Assembly: GCA_020635905.1 (NCBI GenBank)
Contig: JACJYV010000003.1
Location: 682,001-746,000, forward strand
Length of the DNA stretch: 64,000 nt
Reading direction: 5' to 3'
Origin: Bacteroidia bacterium
GTDB taxonomy: Bacteria > Bacteroidota > Bacteroidia > J057 > JADKCL01
The position numbers and the translations under genes were made by a program. Positions within the stretch are counted from its first letter, which is position 1; each line of letters opens with the position of its first letter. This document shows positions 34,157 to 41,889 of this stretch, one piece after another. The notes under the pieces were generated by a model. It saw only the letters and a list, made by a program, of their open reading frames with translations, ran no database searches and was not told where the DNA came from.

Positions 34157-36094
34157 TTATTTGTCTTCGACAACTTCTTCGTATTCCACGTCGGCCACTT
34201 CGGGTCCGGCTGCGCCGTTACCATTTGCACCTGGATTGGCACCTCCGTTGGCTCCGCCCATATCAGGGCCAGCCTCGGGTCCGCCAGCGGCTCCCTGAGC
34301 CTGGTACATTTCAGTGGCTGCGGTTTGCCAGGCAGCATTCAGCTTCTCTGAAGCGGCGTCGATGGCAGGGATGTCCTTGCTTTCGTGCGCTTTTTTCAGT
34401 TCGGCCACTGCAGCTTCAACGGCTTCGCGGTTGGCGGGAGAGAGTTTGTCACCATATTCCTTGAGGTTTTTCTCCGTGGAGAACACCAGTTGGTCTGCGG
34501 TGTTAATTTTCTCAATCTCCTCGCGGCGGCGCTTATCTTCCTCTTCGTTGGCTGCAGCTTCCTGACGCATTTTTTCGATTTCTGCGTCGCTGAGTCCGGT
34601 CGAAGCCTCGATGCGGATTTTCTGCTCTTTGCCAGTAGCTTTGTCGCGGCTGGAAACGGTCAGAATACCGTTGGCGTCGATGTCGAAGGCTACTTCGATC
34701 TGGGGCAGACCGCGGGGTGCCGGTGGAATGCCGTCCAGGTGGAAGCGTCCCAGGGTACGGTTATCAGAGGCCATGGAGCGCTCGCCCTGCAGTACGTGAA
34801 TCTCAACTGAGGTCTGGTTGTCAGATGCAGTGGAGAATACCTGCGACTTCTGGGTCGGGATGGTGGTATTGGCTTCGATCAGTTTGGTCATTACTCCACC
34901 CAGGGTTTCGATACCCAGAGAAAGCGGGGTTACGTCCAGCAGGAGCACATCTTTCACTTCCCCGGTGAGAACCCCACCCTGAATTGCAGCTCCAATGGCC
35001 ACAACTTCGTCGGGATTCACGCTGCGGTTGGGTTTTTTCTGGAAAAATTCTTCCACCAACTGCTGCACTTTGGGGATACGGGTGGATCCACCCACCAGAA
35101 TCACTTCGTCAATGTCTTTCAGTTCGAGTTTACCGTCTTTGAGGGCCTGGCGGCAGGGTTTGAGACAACGATCAAAGAGGTCGTCGCAAATCTGCTCAAA
35201 TTTAGCCCGGGTCAGTTCGGTTTCCAGGTGAAGGGGGCCGTCGGCGCCCATGTGCAGGTAAGGCAGGTTGATCTGGGTGGAAGCAGCAGAAGAAAGCTCA
35301 ATTTTGGCAGTTTCAGCAGCTTCTTTCAGACGCTGGAGCGATTTGGGATCGGTGCGCAGGTCGATGCTGTGCTTGGCTTTGAACTGATCAGCCAGCCAGT
35401 CGATGATTTTGCGGTCGAAATTATCCCCACCCAGCATGGTGTCACCGTTGGTGGATTTTACTTCAAACACTCCGTCGCCCAGTTCCAGAATGGAGATATC
35501 GAAGGTACCTCCACCCAGGTCGAATACGGCCACGGTTACGTTTTGATTGCGTTTGTCGAGACCATAAGCCAGGGCGGCAGCGGTAGGTTCGTTGATGATC
35601 CTGCGCACGGTGAGGCCGGCAATTTCACCAGCTTCTTTGGTGGCATTCCGCTGTGCATCATTGAAGTAAGCAGGCACGGTGATTACCGCCTCTTTCACTT
35701 CGTGGCCCAGGTAATCCTCGGCGGTCTTTTTCATTTTCTGCAAAACCATGGCAGAGATTTCCTGGGGGGTGTAATCCCGTCCTTCCAGGTTGACAACGGC
35801 CATGTCGTTTTTGCCTTTTTTCACGTTGTAGGTAACTTCCCCGATCTCATTCTTCACTTCCCCAAAGAAACGTCCCACAAAGCGCTTGATAGAACTTACG
35901 GTGTTGGTGGGGTTGGCGATGGCCTGACGTTTGGCCTGCTCTCCAACGATCCTTTCACCTTCTTTGGTGAAAGCCACCACAGACGGGGTGGTTCTTTTTC
36001 CTTCTGAGTTAATGATTACGGTAGGTTCGTTACCTTCCATTACGGCAACCACAGAGTTGGTGGTGCCAAGGTCGATTCCAATTATTTTACTCAT
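34157..36094 (-). CDS. dnaK: Hsp70 chaperone DnaK
   Basis: The full-length 645-residue DnaK has the ATPase phosphate loop IGIDLGTTNS, KEAVITVPAYFNDAQR, VAVFDLGGGTFDIS, VGGSTRIPKVQ, the interdomain linker DVLLLDVTPLS and the substrate-binding domain with LGRFHLDGIPPAPRG. The C-terminal lid ends in an acidic VEYEEVVEDK after a Gly/Ala/Pro-rich stretch. It folds and disaggregates proteins with DnaJ and GrpE, which are not in the window. It lies 35 bases downstream of the hsp20 gene on the same strand, so the sigma-54-like promoter of hsp20 may also drive dnaK. Confidence 0.98.
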   Translation of the reverse strand: MSKIIGIDLGTTNSVVAVMEGNEPTVIINSEGKRTTPSVVAFTKEGERIVGEQAKRQAIANPTNTVSSIKRFVGRFFGEVKNEIGEVTYNVKKGKNDMAVVNLEGRDYTPQEISAMVLQKMKKTAEDYLGHEVKEAVITVPAYFNDAQRNATKEAGEIAGLTVRRIINEPTAAALAYGLDKRNQNVTVAVFDLGGGTFDISILELGDGVFEVKSTNGDTMLGGDNFDRKIIDWLADQFKAKHSIDLRTDPKSLQRLKEAAETAKIELSSAASTQINLPYLHMGADGPLHLETELTRAKFEQICDDLFDRCLKPCRQALKDGKLELKDIDEVILVGGSTRIPKVQQLVEEFFQKKPNRSVNPDEVVAIGAAIQGGVLTGEVKDVLLLDVTPLSLGIETLGGVMTKLIEANTTIPTQKSQVFSTASDNQTSVEIHVLQGERSMASDNRTLGRFHLDGIPPAPRGLPQIEVAFDIDANGILTVSSRDKATGKEQKIRIEASTGLSDAEIEKMRQEAAANEEEDKRRREEIEKINTADQLVFSTEKNLKEYGDKLSPANREAVEAAVAELKKAHESKDIPAIDAASEKLNAAWQTAATEMYQAQGAAGGPEAGPDMGGANGGANPGANGNGAAGPEVADVEYEEVVEDK

Positions 36095-36129
36095 TTCGTT
36101 TAACTTTTTTTCTCAGTTTGTTTATTAAT

Positions 36130-36576
36130 TTATTCTTCAATGTTGATTTCTACTTTGCTTTCCTGAACCGCTTCCTCTTTTGGGAAGGTAACGGTCAGGA
36201 CTCCCAGGTCGAATTTGGCTTTTACACCTTCAAATTCAACTCCGGCAGGGATGGCAAAACTGCGACGAAATTGTCCAAAGCTGCGTTCCTTCTTGTGGAA
36301 TTTTACTTCACCCAATCCGGCCTGACGTTTGCGAACTCCTTTGATGGTCAGTTGTCCGTCACGAACCTGGAGCGAAACATCGCTCTTTGCCATTCCGGGA
36401 AAATCCGCGGAAAAGATGTAGGAATCGTTGGTTTCAACCACGTCAACTGCCAAATGAAATTCGGCATCATCGTCACCACGGCTCACCAGATCTTCAAACA
36501 TGCGGTTAACCTTGGATCCGAATTCCTTGAATTCTTCTTTTATTTCCTTGAAAAATTCGTTTTTAGATTCTGCCAT
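36130..36576 (-). CDS. Small heat-shock protein Hsp20 (alpha-crystallin family)
   Basis: The 148-residue protein has an alpha-crystallin domain: FHLAVDVVETNDSYIFSADFPGMAKSDVSLQVRDGQLTI near the middle, KERSFGQFRRSFAIPAGVEFEGVKAKFDLGVLTVTFPK, and an IEINIEE tail with an I-x-I-type C-terminal anchor (KVEINIEE). It acts as an ATP-independent holdase and typically hands clients to DnaK, encoded next in the same direction. The upstream 156-base gap holds a -24/-12 type promoter and several inverted and direct repeats (separate entries), pointing to sigma-54-dependent stress induction. Confidence 0.95.
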   Translation of the reverse strand: MAESKNEFFKEIKEEFKEFGSKVNRMFEDLVSRGDDDAEFHLAVDVVETNDSYIFSADFPGMAKSDVSLQVRDGQLTIKGVRKRQAGLGEVKFHKKERSFGQFRRSFAIPAGVEFEGVKAKFDLGVLTVTFPKEEAVQESKVEINIEE

Positions 36577-36609
36577 AAGATGTTTAAGGTTTTTATTTCC
36601 CTTGGGATG

Positions 36610-36624
36610 ACAAGGATAGTGCCA
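36610..36624 (-). promoter_or_regulatory. Probable sigma-54 (-24/-12) promoter of hsp20-dnaK
   Basis: On the minus strand the sequence reads TGGCACTATCCTTGT. It matches the sigma-54 consensus TGGCAC-N5-TTGC at every position except the final C, with exact spacing. Transcription would start near 36598, leaving a ~22-base leader before the hsp20 ATG. It is the best-placed promoter in the gap. Confidence 0.7.
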
Positions 36625-36648
36625 TGGGGACGATTCTGTGCCATTTTA

Positions 36649-36703
36649 CGCCTATTTGGCGCGAAGTACTGCCATTTGGCAGGTTTTTCTGACAGGCTGA
36701 CAG
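36649..36703 (-). promoter_or_regulatory. Candidate upstream activator sites for the hsp20 promoter
   Basis: Upstream of the -24/-12 element lie CGCC-tattt-GGCG (36649-36661), TGCCA-tt-TGGCA (36670-36681) and a direct repeat CTGACAG-g-CTGACAG (36689-36703), all in plus-strand notation. Their distance of about 25-80 bases from the -24 element fits enhancer-binding-protein sites needed by sigma-54 polymerase. Confidence 0.45.
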
Positions 36704-36732
36704 TTTTGCAAAAAGGGATTAAAATGAATTGG

Positions 36733-37797
36733 CTACCAGTTGCAATCTGAGGGAGGAAATTCAGGATGAATGAAACCAATCAGGTATTTGGAGCAGGTAC
36801 TGATGTAAATGGTGTGTGAGGTATGATTAATGGCCCCGAATATGCCCACATTCCCGCCCGATATATTGGAATAATCCAGTTTGTCGAGCAACAGATTCAG
36901 GCCAAATCCAAATACATTATTGGCGCCCATGAAAACAGTCAGGGCTGAATCCAGGGAAGTGACTTCAATTCGCGCAGGACGGGCCAAAAGATTGGAATCG
37001 CTGGCAATGCTGGGGGTATCCACGTAGGAGACGAGTCCTTCGGCCAGGCTCACATCACGGGCAAATTTACGCAGAATCGCCTGATTGGGAATCACATAGC
37101 ACAACTCAGGTGTATTGGGATTATCTGCCTGGCAGCCCCGCGAGGTGGTAAATACCCGGGTCGGGCCAAAGCGCGTGGTTTTGGGTTGGCCATTGTCAAA
37201 ATAATCGAGATAGGCCCTGATTTCGAAGCCAAATCCCTCATTGCGCAAAAAATTCAGGGTGATTTCATCGTTCAGCTCCACCGTGGGGAAGGAATAGTCC
37301 TTTTCCTCGATGGTAAAGGGCCCGGGATAGCTTTTCAGGGCAGGTTGCCGGGGAATTTTGGTGGTGGCAGAAATGGCAAAAGCCGTATCTGAAGGTCGGG
37401 TTATGAGGAGAGAATACTTTTGCCCTGCCTGCAGGGCATTTTGCCCTTTGGTGTCAAATTTATACAAGATCTGGCCCTGGGGCCAGATTCCGTTGCTGTC
37501 GCGTTGTACAGAATCGTCTTGCACAGCATTCCAGGTTTTGCCGCCTCCTGTCAGGGTGACATTGAAGCCCGTGGCAGAAGGATCGTTGGCCTGGGCGTAC
37601 AGAATTGCGTCTCCTTTGTACTGGAATACATGGGTGATTTTCACGTACTGGGCATCGTCGTGGGGATCGAGAATGCAGTAAACGGCATAAAGCTCTTTTT
37701 CAGGGGCAAATACCTCAAATTCCTGCCTGCAGGAACTGAAAAGCCCAGCTAAGATTGCAACTGCCGCAAGTGAAAGATGTATTTTGCTGATTTTCAC
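36733..37797 (-). CDS. DUF4249 family lipoprotein
   Basis: The 354-residue protein has a lipoprotein signal peptide (MKISKIHLSLAAVAILAGLFSSC, Cys ~23) and the DUF4249 opening FEVFAPEKELYAVYCILDPHDDAQYVKITHVFQ, followed by a beta-rich body with YSLLITRPSDTAFAISATTKIPRQP. DUF4249 proteins are Bacteroidota outer-membrane lipoproteins usually encoded next to TonB-dependent receptors, and are thought to be accessory uptake or surface proteins. No TonB receptor is adjacent here. A paralogue lies 80 bases upstream on the same strand, so the pair likely forms one operon. Its stop lies in the regulatory region upstream of hsp20. Confidence 0.87.
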   Translation of the reverse strand: MKISKIHLSLAAVAILAGLFSSCRQEFEVFAPEKELYAVYCILDPHDDAQYVKITHVFQYKGDAILYAQANDPSATGFNVTLTGGGKTWNAVQDDSVQRDSNGIWPQGQILYKFDTKGQNALQAGQKYSLLITRPSDTAFAISATTKIPRQPALKSYPGPFTIEEKDYSFPTVELNDEITLNFLRNEGFGFEIRAYLDYFDNGQPKTTRFGPTRVFTTSRGCQADNPNTPELCYVIPNQAILRKFARDVSLAEGLVSYVDTPSIASDSNLLARPARIEVTSLDSALTVFMGANNVFGFGLNLLLDKLDYSNISGGNVGIFGAINHTSHTIYISTCSKYLIGFIHPEFPPSDCNW

Positions 37798-37877
37798 CTG
37801 CTTTAAAATTAACCAAATCCCCTTGATTTATCAATCAGGATTTAATCAGGGAATCAAAGGTCAAAATAAATGTTTCC

Positions 37878-38951
37878 TCAGGGGAATTCGCAGTTTGAAT
37901 TGGGCTTATTGGTGCCGTTGAGGCTGAGCAAATATTCGCCACACTGGTCCAAAAGCGCCCATTTGGTATCCTTTACATAAGAGCCAAAAATGCCGTAGGC
38001 CTCAGTGCTGCCCTTCATATTGGTGTATTCGGGTTTGGAGCCCGAGAGATCCGTGAAAGCGGGATTATTGGCCAGTTTGTAGCGGCTGAATTCCGAACTC
38101 ATGCCCGTCACTTCCACTTTAATTGCGTGAGAAATGGTCTCAATCTGATTTTTGTCCACGCAGGGAGTAAAATTGTCGTAAGTCAGGGAAATGCCCGTTC
38201 CTTTGTTCATTTTGGGTTCGAAAAAGCCAAAAAGTTCGTATTTGCCGAATTCATAACAAATTTCACCTGAACTGGCCGGGCAGCCAAAATTTTTGTCAAA
38301 GGCCTTGGTGGGCCCATAACTGACCACTTTGGGGGTGCCATTCTCTTTATAAAACAGGTCCACCCTCAATTCAAAGGAGCGAGCGATACCATCCAGCTTT
38401 TTGCGGAAAATCAGAACAGGAAAATCTGCATTCAGGCTCATTTTGGGCAGACAAGAAGTGGTTCCCGCCCCGGCAATGAGAGCCAGTTTGCCCGTAATCT
38501 GAATCTCGTGGGGAATGGTATCCGTAGCTTTGATCCAGATATCTGTGTCGGGTGCACCAATTTCCAGGCTGTAGATCTGGCCCTTAACCAACTTGTCAGT
38601 GCCAGGGGTGGCAAACTGGTAAACGGTCTGGCTGGGGATAAATATTCCGTCGCTGTCGCGGGGATAGTTGGGCACCTCCACCGCGGTATATTCTTTTCCT
38701 CCACCCTTCAATACTACTTTTAATCCCTTGACACTGAAATCGTTCTCTCCCGCATACTGAATTGCATCTCCCTCCACCTGATAGGCTTTGCTGATGCGTA
38801 CAGTTTGCAGGGAATCCTCTGGATTGAGGACGCAATAAACGATGTAAATGTCCTTTTCAGGGGCATAAACCTCAAAATCAGTGCTGCAGGAAGGCAAAAC
38901 CCCCAGGAGGGCGAGCAGCAGAAGCAGGTAGATCGAATATTTATTTTGCAC
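37878..38951 (-). CDS. DUF4249 family lipoprotein, paralogue
   Basis: The 357-residue protein has a lipoprotein signal peptide (MQNKYSIYLLLLLALLGVLPSC, Cys 22). The following FEVYAPEKDIYIVYCVLNPEDSLQTVRISKAYQVEGDA is nearly the same as the opening of its downstream neighbour. The start is a GTG (38951-38949); no in-frame ATG precedes the signal peptide. Both proteins share the order of landmarks but differ in the C-terminal half, so the duplication is old. Four or more Cys in the body (TTSCLPK, FGCPAS, EICYE, TPCVD) could form disulfides in the periplasm. Function unknown beyond the family-level link to outer-membrane uptake systems. Confidence 0.85.
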   Translation of the reverse strand: MQNKYSIYLLLLLALLGVLPSCSTDFEVYAPEKDIYIVYCVLNPEDSLQTVRISKAYQVEGDAIQYAGENDFSVKGLKVVLKGGGKEYTAVEVPNYPRDSDGIFIPSQTVYQFATPGTDKLVKGQIYSLEIGAPDTDIWIKATDTIPHEIQITGKLALIAGAGTTSCLPKMSLNADFPVLIFRKKLDGIARSFELRVDLFYKENGTPKVVSYGPTKAFDKNFGCPASSGEICYEFGKYELFGFFEPKMNKGTGISLTYDNFTPCVDKNQIETISHAIKVEVTGMSSEFSRYKLANNPAFTDLSGSKPEYTNMKGSTEAYGIFGSYVKDTKWALLDQCGEYLLSLNGTNKPNSNCEFP

Positions 38952-39084
38952 GGACCAAAGGTAATGGGATTTCAGGAAAAATATGAAGGAGTTGCCGACA
39001 TAAGGTGTATTAAATTTGCTTCAGCATTTCACAGTTTCAGGCATTTGGTTAAATTAGATTGAATTGGTGCTGATCACAGTTTGT

Positions 39085-39115
39085 TTTGTCCAATTCCTAA
39101 AAAAAACGAATTTTG
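39085..39115 (+). promoter_or_regulatory. Probable Bacteroidota promoter of panB
   Basis: TTTG (39085-39088) and GAATTTTG (39108-39115; seven of eight to TAnnTTTG) are separated by 19 bases, the preferred spacing. Predicted transcript start is near 39122, about 60 bases before the panB ATG. Confidence 0.6.
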
Positions 39116-39184
39116 CGGTCAATTATTGAAAGCAGGACGAATGAGAAACCACAAAATCTGTTTTCAACTCAATAACCATTAAGT

Positions 39185-40006
39185 ATGTCCACAGCAAAAA
39201 AATCAAGCGAAAAAAAGGTAACCACCAATGTCCTCCTGGGGATGAAGGAACGGGGCGAGAAAATCTCCATGCTTACTGCCTACGACCATTCTTTCGCCCG
39301 CATTCTGGATGACGCAGGCATTGATGTTTTGCTGGTGGGCGATTCCGCTTCCAATGTCATTCACGGACACGAGACCACCCTGCCCATTACCCTGAATCAG
39401 ATGATTGACCATGCCAGCGCCGTGGTGCGCGGGGTGGAAAGAGCCCTGGTGGTGGTGGATCTTCCCTTTGGGAGCTACCAGGGCAATTCAAAAATAGCGC
39501 TGGAAAGCGCCATTCGCATCATGAAAGAGGCTGGAGCCCATGCAATAAAGATGGAAGGAGGCGAATTCATCATTGAATCCGTACGCAGAATTCTTTCCGC
39601 GGGCATCCCCGTCATGGGCCACCTGGGGCTGACACCCCAGTCCATTTACAAATTCGGGACCTACACGGTCCGTGCCCGCGAGGACGCCGAGGCCGAGCAA
39701 CTCCGTGACGATGCCAAACTGCTGGAAGAAGCTGGCTGTTTTGCCCTCATTCTGGAAAAAATTCCCGCCAAACTGGCGGCAGAGGTGGCCAAAACTCTCA
39801 CCATTCCTGTGATCGGGATTGGGGCGGGTGGAGGTGTGGATGGCCAGGTATTGGTGACCCACGATATGCTGGGCATCAACAAGGAGTTTTCTCCCCGTTT
39901 TCTGCGTCGCTATGCCCAGTTGTATGATGTGATGAAATCTGCTTTTGAAGGCTTCAAGGACGATGTAAAATCAGGCGATTTCCCCAACGAAAAGGAATCC
40001 TACTGA
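39185..40006 (+). CDS. panB: 3-methyl-2-oxobutanoate hydroxymethyltransferase (ketopantoate synthase)
   Basis: The 273-residue protein matches PanB in length and motifs: MLTAYDHSFARILDDAGIDVLLVGDSASNVIHGHETTLPIT, VVVDLPFGSYQ, AHAIKMEGGE, MGHLGLTPQSI, the catalytic Glu in FALILEKIPAKLA, and IPVIGIGAGGGVDGQVLVTHDMLG. It transfers a one-carbon unit from methylene-tetrahydrofolate to alpha-ketoisovalerate, the first step towards pantothenate and coenzyme A. It needs Mg2+, bound by the Asp of VGDS and by Asp of VDLP. A pseudouridine synthase gene follows after 18 bases. Confidence 0.97.
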   Translation: MSTAKKSSEKKVTTNVLLGMKERGEKISMLTAYDHSFARILDDAGIDVLLVGDSASNVIHGHETTLPITLNQMIDHASAVVRGVERALVVVDLPFGSYQGNSKIALESAIRIMKEAGAHAIKMEGGEFIIESVRRILSAGIPVMGHLGLTPQSIYKFGTYTVRAREDAEAEQLRDDAKLLEEAGCFALILEKIPAKLAAEVAKTLTIPVIGIGAGGGVDGQVLVTHDMLGINKEFSPRFLRRYAQLYDVMKSAFEGFKDDVKSGDFPNEKESY

Positions 40007-40024
40007 GCAGGCTGCACGGCGATT

Positions 40025-40708
40025 ATGGAATCTTACCAACCCGGGGTTATTTTTGAAGACAATCACCTGTTGGTGATTAATAAACCTTTTGGAATGCCTT
40101 CTCAGGGCGATTCTTCAGGTGATTTGAATGCTTTTGACTGGGCCAGGGAATACATTCGGGAAAAATATGCCAAACCAGGAGAGGTTTACATTGGCCTGGT
40201 ACACCGCATAGACCGCCCTACGGGCGGCATTTTGGTTTTGGCCCGGACTTCCAAAGCCGCGGCCCGCATTTCAAAGCTTTTTCAGGATAAAAAGGTGCAA
40301 AAGGTCTATTACGCGGTCACAGAGCGGATTCCTGATCAGCCCCAGGGCGAACTGAAGCATTTTCTGAAAAAGATCACAGACCGCAATATCATGCGGGCTT
40401 ACGACAAGGAACTTCCCCATTCTCAACCCGCCAGCCTGCAATACAGGGTTCTAAAAACAGCAGGCAACCGTGCTTTGCTGGAGGTTTTGCCCAAAACCGG
40501 GCGTCGTCACCAGATTCGGGTCCAGTTGGCAGCCATGGGCTGCACCATTGTGGGGGATGTGAAGTATGGCAAAACGGATTTTTTGCCTGATCAATCTATT
40601 GCCCTTTTCGCCAAAAGGATCAGGTTTCAGCATCCCAACCAAGGGTTGGGTGAGGTGGAATTTGAGGCACCTCTGCCTCAAAAGGCTCCCTGGAGCGATT
40701 TTGGCTAA
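40025..40708 (+). CDS. RluA-family pseudouridine synthase (short form)
   Basis: The 227-residue protein has the catalytic motif GLVHRIDRPTGGILVLARTSKAA with Asp at residue ~63. The fold continues with KVYYAVTE, the QPASLQYRVL strand and LEVLPKTGRRHQIRVQLAAMGCTIVGDVKYG. It lacks the N-terminal S4 domain, placing it with the RluA/RluC-like stand-alone catalytic forms; the specific RNA site cannot be read from sequence. The start lies 18 bases after panB, so the two are co-transcribed. Its stop codon overlaps the stop of the convergent YhcG-type gene. Confidence 0.93.
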   Translation: MESYQPGVIFEDNHLLVINKPFGMPSQGDSSGDLNAFDWAREYIREKYAKPGEVYIGLVHRIDRPTGGILVLARTSKAAARISKLFQDKKVQKVYYAVTERIPDQPQGELKHFLKKITDRNIMRAYDKELPHSQPASLQYRVLKTAGNRALLEVLPKTGRRHQIRVQLAAMGCTIVGDVKYGKTDFLPDQSIALFAKRIRFQHPNQGLGEVEFEAPLPQKAPWSDFG

Positions 40709-41832
40709 AATCGATTGAGTTCATTCAGCAGGAATTGTCTCAATTCCCCTACCTCAGGCAATTGCAATTTATACTTGCTGACAAACAAATTCGGGTCCAT
40801 ACCCATGGTTGCATATTCTACCAGCGCGTCATTTTTACCAGTTACCAGCAGGATGCCCACAGGAGGATTATCACCCTCGGTCATGACTTCCCGCTTGTAG
40901 TAATTCAAATAGGTGTTTAACTGACCGACATTGGAGTGGTTGAAGGCGTCCACTTTCAACTCTATCAGGACATGGCATTTGATGATGCGGTGGTAAAAAA
41001 CCAGATCAATGAAAAAATATTCGTCACCCATCACGATCCGTTTCTGGCGGGCCTCAAAGCAAAATCCATGTCCCAGTTCCAGAATAAATTCCTGTAAGTG
41101 GTTGAGCAAGGCCCTTTCCAGGTCAGATTCCTCTACTGCCAGTTCCTGGGGAAGCCCCAGAAATTCGAAAGTGTAGAAATCGCGGATCACAGTTCTCCCA
41201 CTTTTATCACTGCTAACCTTGTTCAAATGGTCGAGCAACAGGTCCGGGCGGGAGGAAATCGAACTGCGCTCAAAGAGCATGGTATTGAGTTGGCGTTTCA
41301 GTTCGCTGACCGACCAGGTTCCGCGGATGGCTTCAATTTCGTAAAAGGCCCGCTGCAATGAACTCTCGATATTGAGGAGCAAAGAGAGGTGCGTAAATGA
41401 CAAATTTGCAATGAGTTTCCGGGCCGGAACCTGCACTTCATGGTGGGGGTCATCAGATTTGGCAATCGGTGATTGCCAAATTACATTGTCCTGATTATCA
41501 GCGTTTAGCAATTTGGCAATCGGTGATTGCCAAATCTCTTTGGGGAGGTTTTCTGGGATGACTTCGGCCAGTTGGGGATAGACCAGAAAGAACTGACGGT
41601 ACAGGCGCAGGTTGCGGGGAGAGAAGCCCGAAGAGTCGAGTTCCTGCGACAGGGAAGCGATCAGCTTTTCGCCATACTGAGCCCGGTCTTCGCCGTGCTG
41701 TTCGAATTCCACTATATAATAACCAATCAGCCAGTTGCGCAGGGTGAGGTTGCGGTTGATGGCTTTGTTGGTTTCGCTCATGAAGCCAAAATCCAGACCC
41801 TTGATCTGTTTGGCCAATTCAGACATTTTCAT
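40705..41832 (-). CDS. YhcG/DUF1016 family protein with PD-(D/E)XK nuclease-fold C terminus
   Basis: The 375-residue protein has the DUF1016 N-terminal domain (NLTLRNWLIGYYIVEFEQHGEDRAQYGEKLIASLS, FSPRNLRLYRQFFLVYPQL) and a C-terminal nuclease-like domain. The latter carries FFIDLVFYHRIIKCHVLIELK (Asp...Glu-x-Lys) and NVGQLNTYLNYY. These widespread proteins are probable DNA-processing or defence-related nucleases, often near restriction systems; none is visible here. An unusual insertion separates the domains: the peptide IWQSPIAK occurs twice (residues ~103-110 and ~121-128), encoded by two copies of a 25-bp palindrome. The protein is transcribed alone. Confidence 0.87.
   Translation of the reverse strand: MKMSELAKQIKGLDFGFMSETNKAINRNLTLRNWLIGYYIVEFEQHGEDRAQYGEKLIASLSQELDSSGFSPRNLRLYRQFFLVYPQLAEVIPENLPKEIWQSPIAKLLNADNQDNVIWQSPIAKSDDPHHEVQVPARKLIANLSFTHLSLLLNIESSLQRAFYEIEAIRGTWSVSELKRQLNTMLFERSSISSRPDLLLDHLNKVSSDKSGRTVIRDFYTFEFLGLPQELAVEESDLERALLNHLQEFILELGHGFCFEARQKRIVMGDEYFFIDLVFYHRIIKCHVLIELKVDAFNHSNVGQLNTYLNYYKREVMTEGDNPPVGILLVTGKNDALVEYATMGMDPNLFVSKYKLQLPEVGELRQFLLNELNRF
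41457..41535. repeat. Two copies of a 25-bp palindrome inside a coding sequence
   Basis: ATTTGGCAATC-GGT-GATTGCCAAAT occurs perfectly at 41457-41481 and 41511-41535, 54 bases apart centre to centre, both in the same frame of the YhcG-type gene. Arms are 11 bp and identical between copies. The spacer sequence between them is not repeated. Confidence 0.92.
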
Positions 41833-41889
41833 ACAAAAACGTTTTTCTACGGGTAAACAAACCTAAGAAAAAGTTCTGCCAGGGCAAAA

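Noticed and set aside
41457..41535. Transcription terminators
   Set aside because: The palindromes lie inside an intact reading frame, lack T tracts and have AT-rich arms.
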